Source: Igneacidithiobacillus copahuensis (lineage in GTDB: Bacteria > Pseudomonadota > Gammaproteobacteria > Acidithiobacillales > Acidithiobacillaceae). Taken from it: a DNA stretch of 64,000 bases. The notes under the pieces were generated by a model. That model was not told where the DNA came from and did no database searches. It saw nothing but the letters and a program-made list of their open reading frames with translations. The stretch is taken from the NCBI RefSeq assembly GCF_018854015.1, contig NZ_JAAXYO010000066.1, forward strand, positions 22,089-86,088. The letters run 5' to 3'. The position numbers and the translations under genes are program-made. Position 1 is the first letter of the stretch, and each line of letters starts with the position of its first letter. Below, piece after piece: positions 1-8,063 of the stretch.

Positions 1-406
1 CCGGCAAGGCTGCCGCAATCTTGCCCGCCAGGTCGATCGGCTCTCCGATCACCCCGGTGGAGAACGGCAGGACCTGCTGCGCCGTACAACCCAATGCCGC
101 AGCCACCACCCGGCAGCTATCTTCGGCAGCACGCAGTCCCGCCGCCCCGGTCCCGGCATTGGCGTTACCCGTATTGATGATCAGGGCACGAATGCCTTGA
201 CCGGTGGCGAGGTGTTCCTCGGCCACCAGGACCGGCGCCGCACGAAACCGGTTGCGGGTGAAGACACCCGCCACCTGCGTCCCGGGGGCGAGCTCCATCA
301 AGGTTAGGTCGCGACGCGCGGCATAGCGGATCTGGGCCTCGGCTATGGCAAGGCGGACGCCGGCAACCGGCAGGAGGGAACGGGGAGGATCAAGGGCAAC
401 GGGCAT
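1..406 (-). CDS. argJ: Glutamate N-acetyltransferase / amino-acid N-acetyltransferase ArgJ, N-terminal part (cut by window edge)
   Basis: The minus strand translates from an ATG at 404-406 as MPVALDPPRSLLPVAGVRLA and stays open to base 1, giving about 135 residues. The downstream stretch LIINTGNANAGTGAAGL matches the ArgJ substrate-binding loop. ArgJ transfers acetyl groups from N-acetylornithine to glutamate in the cyclic arginine pathway and self-cleaves before a catalytic threonine; that site lies outside the window. The start is 9 bases beyond the secA stop, so secA and argJ are probably cotranscribed. Family assignment is firm; whether the enzyme is mono- or bifunctional cannot be told from this fragment. 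Confidence 0.9.
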   Translation of the reverse strand, partial: MPVALDPPRSLLPVAGVRLAIAEAQIRYAARRDLTLMELAPGTQVAGVFTRNRFRAAPVLVAEEHLATGQGIRALIINTGNANAGTGAAGLRAAEDSCRVVAAALGCTAQQVLPFSTGVIGEPIDLAGKIAAALP

Positions 407-415
407 GACAGTCTC

Positions 416-3154
416 TCAGCCGAGGCGACCACAACAGTGTTTATATTTTTTGCCGGAACCGCATGGGCAAGGCTGGTTACGACCCACCTTTTGCACGTGT
501 ATGGGCATCGCCGCCGCCCCACCCAGGGCCGCTACGGCGGACAGGTCGCGGTCCTCGTCTGCACTGGAGCCACCCGGCAGATCGGGGTGCTGGAAGACCA
601 GACCCTGATTCGTCGGCGGGCTCGGGAAGAGACTGCTCCAATCCATGGCCTCGGCAGGCGTCTCGCTAACCGGGCTGACCTGCACATGCGACAGGGTGCT
701 GACGATTTCTTCGCGCACCCGCGCCAGCATGGCATTGAACAAGGTCAACGACTCGCGCTTGTACTCCTGCTTGGGGTTTTTCTGCGCATAGCCACGCAGG
801 TGAATACCCTCGCGCAGGTGATCCATGCTGGCGAGGTGATCTTTCCACTGGCTATCGAGCACCTGCAAGGTCACACTCTTTTCCAGATGACGAGCCATTT
901 CCTCGCCCATCAATGCCTCGCGCTCCTGCCAGCGGGCGTGCACCGCCTCCAGGATGCGTTCCTGCAGGCCCTCATGATTCAAGGTGCGATCGGCTGCCAG
1001 CCATTCTCCTACTGGGAACTTTTCGGCAAAAATCCGTTCCAGGGCCAGTTCCAGCCCCTCAATGTCCCACTGCTCTTCCATGACGCCCGCCGGGGCATAG
1101 TCATCGAGCAGAGCATCGAGCACATCAACCCGCAGGGATTCCACTTCTCTGTGCAAATTGTCACTGTCCATGAAGGCGTTGCGCTGGGCGTAGATGATCT
1201 TGCGCTGTTCATTGGCGACGTCGTCATATTCGAGCAACTGCTTGCGGATATCGAAATTGCGCGCTTCAACCTTGCGCTGGGCGTTTTCGATGGACTTGGT
1301 CACCCAGGGATGCTCGATGGCCTCCCCCGGCTGCATGCCAAGCTTCTGCATCAGTCCGCCCAGGCGATCACTGCCAAAGATCCGCATGAGCGGATCTTCC
1401 AGAGACAGATAAAACCGACTGCTACCAACGTCGCCCTGGCGCCCGGCACGTCCCCGCAGCTGGTTGTCCACCCGCCGCGACTCATGACGTTCCGTACCAA
1501 TGATGTGCAGACCGCCGGCTGCCAGGGTCTTGTCGTGCTCCGCTCCCCAGCCATCGCGCAGGTCCTGGGCTTGCGCTGCCTTGGCGGCATCGTCGAGGTC
1601 TTCGCGTGCCTCGATCATCTCAATCTGATGCTCGACATTGCCACCGAGAACGATATCCGTACCGCGGCCGGCCATGTTCGTGGCAATGGTCACGGCACCG
1701 GATTTTCCCGCCTGGGCAATGATTTCCGCCTCGCGCTCGTGCTGCTTGGCATTGAGCACGGAATGGGGGATTTTTTTCTGTTGCAGACAGCGCGACAAAT
1801 ACTCATTGTGTTCGATAGAAGTCGTACCCACCAAAACGGGTTGCCCGCGCTCTCGACAGGCCTCGATATCGGCGGTGATCGCATCCCATTTCTCCGCCGC
1901 CGTACGGTAGATCTGATCGGCCAGATCCTTGCGCTGAATGGGTCGGTGGGTGGGAATGACGACCACTTCCAGGCCATAGATCTGGTTGAGCTCGAAGGCC
2001 TCGGTGTCGGCAGTGCCAGTCATGCCCGACAATTTTTCGTACATACGGAAATAATTCTGGAAGGTGATGGAGGCCAGGGTCTGGCTCTCGTTCTGGATCT
2101 CCACCCCCTCCTTGGCCTCCACCGCCTGATGCAAGCCGTCGGACCAGCGCCGGCCCGTCATCATGCGGCCGGTAAATTCATCGACGATGCAGACCTCACC
2201 GTCGCGAACGATATAGTCCGTTTCGCGATGGTAGATATGATGTGCGCGCAAACCCTGATTGAGATGATGCACCAGACTGACGTTCTGGACGTCGTAGAGG
2301 TTCCCCTCGCGCAGCAAGCCATTATCGAGCATCAGTTGCTCGGCCTTTTCGACGCCCTCTTCCGTGAGCAGCACCTGCTTGGCCTTTTCATCGATGGTAA
2401 AGTCTTCGTCGGCAACGAACTGCGGGATGAGCTTGTCGACTTTTTGGTAGAGATCGGTGTTTTCCTCGGTGGGCCCGCTGATGATCAGCGGCGTGCGCGC
2501 CTCGTCGATAAGGATGGAGTCGACTTCGTCAATAATGGCGTAATGCAGGCCGCGCTGCACTCGCTCGGCGGGCGAAAAGGCCATATTGTCACGCAGATAG
2601 TCGAAGCCAAACTCGTTGTTGGTGCCATAGGTGATGTCGGCAGCGTAAGCCGCACGGCGCTCCTCGGGCGAAAGATTGGCAATGATGGTCCCAACGGACA
2701 GGCCCAGAAAGCGGTGCACGCGCCCCATCCACTCGGCATCACGACTGGCCAGATAGTCGTTGACCGTCACAACGTGAACGCCTTTGCCGGTCAGGGCATT
2801 GAGGTAGGCCGGCAGAGTGGCGACCAGGGTCTTGCCCTCGCCGGTGCGCATCTCGGCAATCTTGCCCTCGTGCAGCATGTAACCGCCGATCAGCTGCACA
2901 TCGTAGTGAAACAGCCCCATAACGCGCCGCGCCGCCTCGCGTACGGTGGCAAAGGCCTCGGGCAGGATACTGTCCAGGGGCTCCCCGTTCCCGACCCGCT
3001 CGCGCAGTCGCGCCGTCTGCCCCTGTAGCTCGGCATCGCTCATGGCGTGAACCTGTTCCTGCAAGCCATTGATCCGGGCAACTACAGCGCGGGCTTTCTT
3101 GATCAGGCGGTCGTTGCGACTGCCCACCACATGACGGATGATGGTTCCCAGCAT
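416..3154 (-). CDS. secA: Preprotein translocase ATPase SecA
   Basis: This is the motor ATPase that drives secretory proteins through SecYEG. From the ATG at 3154 the protein has 912 residues and opens with the family start MLGTIIRHVVGSRNDR. Walker A is MRTGEGKT (residues 102-109) and the DEAD-like motif is DEVDSILIDEARTP. The helicase motif ATNMAGRGTDI lies in the middle. The C-terminal tail carries the zinc/SecB-binding pattern CPCGSGKKYKHCC. A TTG nine bases upstream (3163) would add MAF but the ATG matches the family start. The start codon overlaps that proposed for the divergent dciA-like gene. Length is normal for SecA. Confidence 0.97.
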   Translation of the reverse strand: MLGTIIRHVVGSRNDRLIKKARAVVARINGLQEQVHAMSDAELQGQTARLRERVGNGEPLDSILPEAFATVREAARRVMGLFHYDVQLIGGYMLHEGKIAEMRTGEGKTLVATLPAYLNALTGKGVHVVTVNDYLASRDAEWMGRVHRFLGLSVGTIIANLSPEERRAAYAADITYGTNNEFGFDYLRDNMAFSPAERVQRGLHYAIIDEVDSILIDEARTPLIISGPTEENTDLYQKVDKLIPQFVADEDFTIDEKAKQVLLTEEGVEKAEQLMLDNGLLREGNLYDVQNVSLVHHLNQGLRAHHIYHRETDYIVRDGEVCIVDEFTGRMMTGRRWSDGLHQAVEAKEGVEIQNESQTLASITFQNYFRMYEKLSGMTGTADTEAFELNQIYGLEVVVIPTHRPIQRKDLADQIYRTAAEKWDAITADIEACRERGQPVLVGTTSIEHNEYLSRCLQQKKIPHSVLNAKQHEREAEIIAQAGKSGAVTIATNMAGRGTDIVLGGNVEHQIEMIEAREDLDDAAKAAQAQDLRDGWGAEHDKTLAAGGLHIIGTERHESRRVDNQLRGRAGRQGDVGSSRFYLSLEDPLMRIFGSDRLGGLMQKLGMQPGEAIEHPWVTKSIENAQRKVEARNFDIRKQLLEYDDVANEQRKIIYAQRNAFMDSDNLHREVESLRVDVLDALLDDYAPAGVMEEQWDIEGLELALERIFAEKFPVGEWLAADRTLNHEGLQERILEAVHARWQEREALMGEEMARHLEKSVTLQVLDSQWKDHLASMDHLREGIHLRGYAQKNPKQEYKRESLTLFNAMLARVREEIVSTLSHVQVSPVSETPAEAMDWSSLFPSPPTNQGLVFQHPDLPGGSSADEDRDLSAVAALGGAAAMPIHVQKVGRNQPCPCGSGKKYKHCCGRLG

Positions 3155-3698
3155 GAATGCCAAAACTCTAAGTCAAAAAAATATGCCCGAGGGTAGCACG
3201 AAGCCCGCACGGACGAAACGTCGCGCCCGTGATCAGATCGGCCCGGCGCTCGCAGCCGTGTTTCGTCACGGACAGGAGCTGCACGCCCGGCAGCAGGACT
3301 GGAATGCGCTGCTGAGCCTGGAAGCCCAAGAACGCACCTGGCTCGTGGACTGGCGCGACGGCACCTTGCAGGTCTTGGTGGAGAGCAGCGTCTGGCTGGC
3401 CTGGTTACGACGCCACCAGAAACGCATCTGTCAGCGTTGGAATGCGCGTTTTCCAGAGTATCCGGCGGAACGGATCGTGGCCACGGTGCGCCCACGGCAA
3501 TCGCAAGCGTCTGCGTCGCGGCCGCCTGCCGCCACCCGCATCTCCGGACCCGCGCCGGACGCCCTGCGCGAGTTGGCAGAAAACAGCGACGGCGCCCTCG
3601 GCGCCGCCCTCCAACGACTGGTCCGGACCCTGGATCAGGCAGGGACCGCCGCCAGGGAATCCACAAAGGAAAACGGCGCCTTCTCCGGCGAGGAATAA
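3153..3698 (+). CDS. dciA: DUF721 / DciA-like protein (putative replicative helicase loader)
   Basis: The protein has 181 residues from ATG 3153; an alternative ATG is at 3183 and neither has a convincing ribosome-binding site. Residues about 25-105 have the DUF721 layout: a short helix (IGPALAAVFRHG), then LQVLVESSVWLAWLRRHQ and a beta region ending RIVATVRP. The C-terminal third is low complexity and probably disordered. DciA is the ancestral DnaB-helicase operator in bacteria lacking DnaC or DnaI and is often a neighbour of secA and lpxC in Gammaproteobacteria. The start overlaps the divergent secA start, and the last 64 bases overlap the 3' end of convergent lpxC. Confidence 0.72.
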   Translation: MNAKTLSQKNMPEGSTKPARTKRRARDQIGPALAAVFRHGQELHARQQDWNALLSLEAQERTWLVDWRDGTLQVLVESSVWLAWLRRHQKRICQRWNARFPEYPAERIVATVRPRQSQASASRPPAATRISGPAPDALRELAENSDGALGAALQRLVRTLDQAGTAARESTKENGAFSGEE

Positions 3699-4552
3699 TC
3701 CACATATTCCCAGGCATCCTCGCGCTGCAGGAGCAGGCGCAGAAGCTGATTGTTGAGGGCATGCCCGGCCTTGTGACCAGAGAAATGTCCCAGCAACGGA
3801 TGCCCTAGCAGGTAGAGATCGCCAATGGAGTCGAGGACCTTGTGGCGGACGAACTCATTGGCGTAGCGCAGGCCATCCTCATTGAGCACGCGGTAGTCAT
3901 CGACGACGATGGCGTTATCGAGATTGCCCCCCAAGGCCAGACCCATGCGCCGCAGCGTTTCGACCTCGCGCATGAAGCCGAAGGTGCGCGCCCGCGAAAC
4001 TTCCTTCAGATAGGAGGTGTGGGCAAAATCGACGCTGACTTCCTGGCCGCCATTGCGTACCACGGGATGATCGAAGTCGATGGTAAAGCTGACCTTGAAG
4101 CCATCGAAGGGCTCGAGACGTACCCAACGGTCGCCATCACGCACTTCCAGGGTCTCGGTGATGCGGATGAAACGTTTCGGAGCATTCTGCTCCTCCACCC
4201 CGGCGCACTGGATGAGGAATACGAAGGGCGCGGCACTACCGTCCATGATCGGGACTTCCGCACCGTCCAGATCCACATACACATTGTCGATGCCGAGGCC
4301 GGCCAGGGCAGACATCAGATGTTCGATGGTGCCGACGCGAATTTCCCCATCGCCGATATTGGTAGACAGTCGCGTGTCGACCACATGCAAAGGATCGGCC
4401 TTGATGTAGGCCTTGCCGGGGAGGTCACTGCGATGGAAGACGATTCCCGTGTTCACTGGCGCTGGGCGCAAACCAAGATACACCTTCTTGCCACTATGCA
4501 GGCCAATCCCGGTGCCCCAAATCATGTTTTTCAGAGTGCGCTGTTGAATCAT
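3635..4552 (-). CDS. lpxC: UDP-3-O-acyl-N-acetylglucosamine deacetylase LpxC
   Basis: LpxC is the zinc deacetylase that commits to lipid A synthesis. The 305-residue length equals that of the E. coli enzyme, which supports the stop at 3635 despite the overlap with dciA. Diagnostic motifs are MIQQRTLKNMIWGTGIGLH at the start, TIEHLMSALAGLGIDN (zinc ligand His78), PIMDGSAAPFV, SRARTFGFM and GHKAGHALNN near the end. A ribosome-binding site AAAGGTAG precedes the ATG. In many Gammaproteobacteria lpxC follows ftsZ at the end of the dcw cluster; here it lies before the cluster on the opposite strand. Confidence 0.97.
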   Translation of the reverse strand: MIQQRTLKNMIWGTGIGLHSGKKVYLGLRPAPVNTGIVFHRSDLPGKAYIKADPLHVVDTRLSTNIGDGEIRVGTIEHLMSALAGLGIDNVYVDLDGAEVPIMDGSAAPFVFLIQCAGVEEQNAPKRFIRITETLEVRDGDRWVRLEPFDGFKVSFTIDFDHPVVRNGGQEVSVDFAHTSYLKEVSRARTFGFMREVETLRRMGLALGGNLDNAIVVDDYRVLNEDGLRYANEFVRHKVLDSIGDLYLLGHPLLGHFSGHKAGHALNNQLLRLLLQREDAWEYVDYSSPEKAPFSFVDSLAAVPA

Positions 4553-4602
4553 CTACCTTTTTGCGATCGCCGGGATCGCCCTCCCACGTTTCACTAGAGC
4601 CA

Positions 4603-4631
4603 ACGATACAACGACTGTTGCGAAGTTACAA
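4603..4631 (-). promoter_or_regulatory. Predicted sigma-70-type promoter of lpxC
   Basis: On the minus strand a -35 TTGTAA (4631-4626), a 17-base spacer and a -10 TATCGT (4608-4603) precede lpxC by about 50 bases. Both hexamers match consensus at four of six positions. Prediction from sequence only. Confidence 0.4.
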
Positions 4632-4790
4632 CTTAATTCTGTCGCGCCAGTGTAATGCCACCCTTCAGGGCTGCGCAATCAAATTTGACATCCGTTCACG
4701 ATTCCCCACCCAATCCCCCACACGTTCTGATACACTAAATGCTCCGATATTACGGCGAAACACCCCACTAGACATTTTGAGGACCCTTGC

Positions 4791-5411
4791 ATGGCAACAC
4801 CGAGCAACAAGAAGACCCTGATGACGCTGTATTCCGCGCAGGACTGCGTCTTTGCCCATCGCGTTCGCTTCGTACTGGAAGAAAAGGCCATGGAGTATCA
4901 GGTAGTCGATATCGACTTCGCTGACAAGCCGGAAGACCTCTTCGCGCTGAATCCCTATGGCGAAGTGCCCACCCTGGTCGACCGTGACCTGGCCGTCATC
5001 GAGTCCTTCTTGATCATCGAATATCTCGACGAGCGCTTTCCGCATCCCCCCTTGATCCCTGCCGATCCCATCTCGCGCGCACGCGTCCGGGTGGGACTGA
5101 TGCAGTTTGATCGCGACTGGTTCAACCCCCTGTTCCGGCCGGGTTACAGCGAGCAGGACAAAGTCGCCGCCAAGGATTCTTTGCGTCGCTCCCTGGCCCA
5201 ACTCAGCACCCTATTCAGCCAGCAACGCTACCTTTTCGGTGATGAGCTGTCTATCGCCGACTGCGCCCTGGCACCACTGCTGTGGCGCTTGCCAAGCCTG
5301 GGCATCGAGATTCCCAAGGCGGCCAGGGCCACCCAAGATTATGCGGAACAGATTTTTGCGCTGGAGAGTTTCCAGCGTAGCCTGACCCCGGCAGAAAAAG
5401 CGCTGCGCTGA
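4791..5411 (+). CDS. sspA: Stringent starvation protein A homolog (GST-fold)
   Basis: The 206-residue protein has the GST-fold layout of SspA: an N-terminal thioredoxin-like domain (TLYSAQDCVFAHRVRFVLEE, then GEVPTLVDRDLAVIES) and a helical C-terminal domain. In E. coli SspA binds RNA polymerase with sigma-70 and alters transcription under stress; it lacks glutathione transferase activity. The ATG at 4791 follows TGAGGA at a good distance. An extended -10 (TG-A-TACACT, 4728-4736) upstream is a plausible promoter. The stop codon overlaps the next start as TGATG, so the ligase gene is translationally coupled. No sspB follows here. Confidence 0.85.
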   Translation: MATPSNKKTLMTLYSAQDCVFAHRVRFVLEEKAMEYQVVDIDFADKPEDLFALNPYGEVPTLVDRDLAVIESFLIIEYLDERFPHPPLIPADPISRARVRVGLMQFDRDWFNPLFRPGYSEQDKVAAKDSLRRSLAQLSTLFSQQRYLFGDELSIADCALAPLLWRLPSLGIEIPKAARATQDYAEQIFALESFQRSLTPAEKALR

Positions 5412-7117
5412 TGGCGCTTTCGGTAACCGGTCTCGATCACCTCGCGGCCGGACTCTTCGCCCGTTGCCAGCGCGATCCCGACGGAAATATCGCCTGGCAG
5501 CGGGTGGGTGAACAGTTCCTTCCCCTGCGCGCCGCCGACTTTGCAGAAAGCGTGCGGCGCCGCGCACGGGGACTGATCCGGCTTGGAGTACGCCGGGGTG
5601 ACCGGGTCCTGCTCATGGCCGCCAATTCCGTCGATTGGGCCATTCTCGATTTTGCCATTCTCAGCATTGGTGCGGTTACCGTGCCCCTCTACGCAAGCCT
5701 CGGGGCACGCGAGATTCACTATGTTCTGGGGGACTGCAGCCCCAGTGTGATCCTGTTGCAGAATCAGGAGATCTACAGCCGTCTGGAACCCGCGGCCTGG
5801 GGTGTCGCGCCCGGCCATGTCTTTCTGCAGGAGGCCGCGGCGGGGCTGGCCGATTGGCAAGACCTGGACACCCTCGGGGGCGATGAGGAGGCACCCGCGT
5901 TCCCCGCAGACCCCCTGCGACGGCAAGACCTCGCCAGCATCGTCTATACCTCGGGAACCACGGGCTGGCCCAAGGGCGTCATGCTGAGTCACGGTAACTT
6001 TCTCAGCAACATCGAGGGCTTTTTGCACCTGGTACCATTACGCGCCGGGCAACGACTGCTTTCGGTGCTCCCGCTCAGCCATGTCTTTGAACGTGCCACC
6101 GGCCATTTTGGCGGCTATCTGCTGGGTCTGGAGACCGCCTATGCCGAACGGCCCGATACTGTGCTGCGCGATCTGGCCACTACCCATCCCGATCTGTTGA
6201 TTGCTGTTCCACGCATTTTTCAAGTGCTCTACGAACGCACTTTGCGGACTCTCAACGATCGCCATGACTGGCTGGGGAAATTTCTACGCCAGGGCATGGG
6301 GCTGGAAGGAAAAACGGCGGCGCACTGGCAACAGGCGACAAGCAGTTATCTGCTGCGCAAACAGCTGCGCAAGAAGCTCGGCGGGCGCCTGCAGTACTTC
6401 GTCTCCGGCGGCGCCGCTCTGGACCCTACCATCGCCCAGTTTTTTCTGCGACTCGACCTGCCCATTCTCGAGGGTTATGGCATGACCGAGGCGAGCCCGG
6501 TCATCGCTGCCAACCCCCTCAATGCCATCCACCCGGGAAGCGTGGGCAAGCCCCTGCCCAATCTCGAGCTGCGCATTGCCGACGATGGGCAAATCCTGGT
6601 GCGCGGTCCGTCCATTATGCAGGGGTACTGGAACAACGATGCCGCCACCCGCGAGACGGTGGTGGAGGGCTGGTTGCATACTGGTGACGTGGGCGAGCTG
6701 GATGTCGATGGATATTTACACATCACCGAACGCAAAAAAGAAATCATCGTCAACAGTGCCGGGGAAAACATTGCGCCGCAGAAGATCGAGCTGCGGCTGT
6801 GCAGCCAGCCGCTCATCGCTCAGGCGGTCGTCTTTGGCGACCACCTTCCGTATCTGATTGCGCTGCTCTACCCGAATCCCGAGATCGTACGCGACACTTT
6901 GGGGGAGAGTGTCGATGCGCGGCAGCTCGAACACGCGCTCCGGCAAGCCGTTCATCAGGCCCTGCAAGGCCTGCCGAGTTTTGAGCAGGTGCGGCGCTTC
7001 GCCATCCTGCGCGAGCCCTTGAGCGAAAGTGGCGGCACCCTGACCCCCACGCTGAAGGTGAAGCGGCGCCGCGTCGCGGAACAGTATGCCGCCGAACTCG
7101 CCGCCCTACAGCGCTGA
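5411..7117 (+). CDS. AMP-dependent acyl-CoA/acyl-ACP synthetase (FadD15-like long-chain fatty acid ligase)
   Basis: This 568-residue enzyme belongs to the ANL superfamily, which adenylates a carboxylic acid and passes the acyl group to CoA or ACP. The P-loop YTSGTTGWPKGV is at residues 179-190. Further on are EGYGMTEASPV, GWLHTGDVGELDVDGY and the hinge/C-terminal ITERKKEIIVNSAGENIAP. That pattern is typical of bacterial long-chain (FadD15/FAA1-like) ligases. The start codon overlaps the sspA stop. Substrate cannot be read from the sequence; fatty acid recycling into membrane lipid is the likely role in an autotroph. Confidence 0.88.
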   Translation: MALSVTGLDHLAAGLFARCQRDPDGNIAWQRVGEQFLPLRAADFAESVRRRARGLIRLGVRRGDRVLLMAANSVDWAILDFAILSIGAVTVPLYASLGAREIHYVLGDCSPSVILLQNQEIYSRLEPAAWGVAPGHVFLQEAAAGLADWQDLDTLGGDEEAPAFPADPLRRQDLASIVYTSGTTGWPKGVMLSHGNFLSNIEGFLHLVPLRAGQRLLSVLPLSHVFERATGHFGGYLLGLETAYAERPDTVLRDLATTHPDLLIAVPRIFQVLYERTLRTLNDRHDWLGKFLRQGMGLEGKTAAHWQQATSSYLLRKQLRKKLGGRLQYFVSGGAALDPTIAQFFLRLDLPILEGYGMTEASPVIAANPLNAIHPGSVGKPLPNLELRIADDGQILVRGPSIMQGYWNNDAATRETVVEGWLHTGDVGELDVDGYLHITERKKEIIVNSAGENIAPQKIELRLCSQPLIAQAVVFGDHLPYLIALLYPNPEIVRDTLGESVDARQLEHALRQAVHQALQGLPSFEQVRRFAILREPLSESGGTLTPTLKVKRRRVAEQYAAELAALQR

Positions 7118-7131
7118 TTCCGTGCTTTGGG

Positions 7132-7398
7132 CTAGTCGCCCATGCGCCCATGTTTATTTATGGAGGCACTGTGGCCCCAGCCTTCCAGGTTCTGCACCTG
7201 TACCCCCACCCACCAATACTCCGCCACGCTGTCCTTGCCATGCCCACCCACGAGTGCCTGACCCGGTGCCAAATGGACATGCTCCAGCAATTGCCGCGCC
7301 GCGTCCCTCGTGCGAAACACCGACCACGCCACCACCCGTTCCATGGGGGTCACGGACGGTAGCTCACGCACTTCATCCAGAAATGTATCATCGATCAT
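7132..7398 (-). CDS. Small protein of unknown function (88 aa)
   Basis: The protein is 88 residues, soluble, with no signal peptide or membrane segment. It begins MIDDTFLDEVRELPSVTP and ends NKHGRMGD. I do not recognise the family. It is supported as a gene by a strong GAGGAGAG ribosome-binding site 7 bases before the ATG and a near-perfect -10 (TATACT, 7438-7433) upstream on the minus strand. It is convergent with the acyl ligase and divergent from rnpB. Confidence 0.6.
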   Translation of the reverse strand: MIDDTFLDEVRELPSVTPMERVVAWSVFRTRDAARQLLEHVHLAPGQALVGGHGKDSVAEYWWVGVQVQNLEGWGHSASINKHGRMGD

Positions 7399-7462
7399 GA
7401 CAGTCTCTCCTCAGATCACGTTGTATTGAGAGTATAGTTCCGGTCTGGCGGAGTGTGCCGAG

Positions 7463-7490
7463 TTGTACGGCGCCGCAAAGTGCGTATAGT
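7463..7490 (+). promoter_or_regulatory. Predicted promoter of rnpB
   Basis: A -35 TTGTAC (7463-7468), a 16-base spacer and a -10 TATAGT (7485-7490) lie just before the RNase P RNA. The -10 ends 5 bases before the first base of the P1 helix (7496), where transcription should begin. Confidence 0.65.
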
Positions 7491-7495
7491 GCGCT

Positions 7496-7841
7496 GTGGA
7501 GTGAGTCAGACGACCGCCGCGGAGCGATCCGGGGAGGAAAGTCCGGGCTCCACAGGGCAGGACGCCGGCTAACGGCCGGGAGGCGTGAGCCTACGGAAAG
7601 TGCCACAGAAAATACACCGCCAAAGCGTGTAAACGCCGGTAAGGGTGAAAAGGTGCGGTAAGAGCGCACCGCGCTCCCGGTAACGGGAGTGGCAGGGTAA
7701 ACCCCGTCCGGAGCAAGACCAAATAGGCGCACCAAGCTGTGGCCCGCAGCGTGCGCGGGTAGGTTGCTGGAGCCGGCTCGTAAGGGCCGGCCTAGAGGAA
7801 TGGTCGTCCACGACAGAACCCGGCTTACCGACTCACTCCAC
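7496..7841 (+). ncRNA. rnpB: RNase P RNA (bacterial type A)
   Basis: This is the catalytic RNA that matures tRNA 5' ends. The conserved P4 signature GAGGAAAGTCCGGGCTCC is at 7533-7550 and the 3' partner ACAGAACCCGGCTTA at 7812-7826. The ends are fixed by an 11-bp perfect P1 helix: GTGGAGTGAGT (7496-7506) pairs with ACTCACTCCAC (7831-7841). The length of about 346 bases and the helices between fit the ancestral type A structure of Proteobacteria. It sits between a small unknown gene and the dcw operon. Confidence 0.96.
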
Positions 7842-7864
7842 TTTTCCCCACCCGCTAGCCATTC

Positions 7865-7890
7865 TCGCCTTTCAGGCGAAATCTTTCTTA
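7865..7890 (+). terminator. Probable intrinsic terminator of rnpB
   Basis: TCGCC (7865-7869), loop TTTCA, GGCGA (7875-7879), then the T-rich run ATCTTTCTT. The stem is only 5 bp, so the terminator is probably weak. Confidence 0.45.
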
Positions 7891-7979
7891 AATTCATACG
7901 GTTGTCGACTTTTCCTCAGAAATCGCGCGAAAATCACTTCAGGAATCGCTAAGATACAGAAATTATAAGCGTTTTTGCC

Positions 7980-8008
7980 TTGACACAAACAAGACCCGTC
8001 CTTACCCT
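7980..8008 (+). promoter_or_regulatory. Predicted promoter of the dcw operon
   Basis: A perfect -35 TTGACA (7980-7985) is followed after 17 bases by a poor -10 (TACCCT, 8003-8008). Its position just ahead of the MraZ boxes is as expected for the mraZ promoter. The AT-rich TATAAG further upstream is an alternative -10 without a good -35. Confidence 0.5.
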
Positions 8009-8015
8009 TAGCAAC

Positions 8016-8040
8016 GTGGGAAGAAGTGGGGCAAAGTGGT
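8016..8040 (+). promoter_or_regulatory. MraZ operator: three GTGGG boxes with 10-bp period
   Basis: GTGGG (8016-8020), GTGGG (8026-8030) and GTGGT (8036-8040) are separated by exactly 5 bases each, so they fall on one face of the helix. Known MraZ operators consist of such spaced TGGG repeats upstream of mraZ, through which MraZ represses its own operon. The boxes lie just downstream of the predicted promoter. Confidence 0.85.
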
Positions 8041-8063
8041 AAACAACGGAGAGCCACCCGGTC

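Noticed and set aside
437..3028. Long plus-strand frame of 863 codons across secA
   Set aside because: It is antisense to secA, has no start signal or recognisable motif and arises from the GC-rich codon bias of the true gene.
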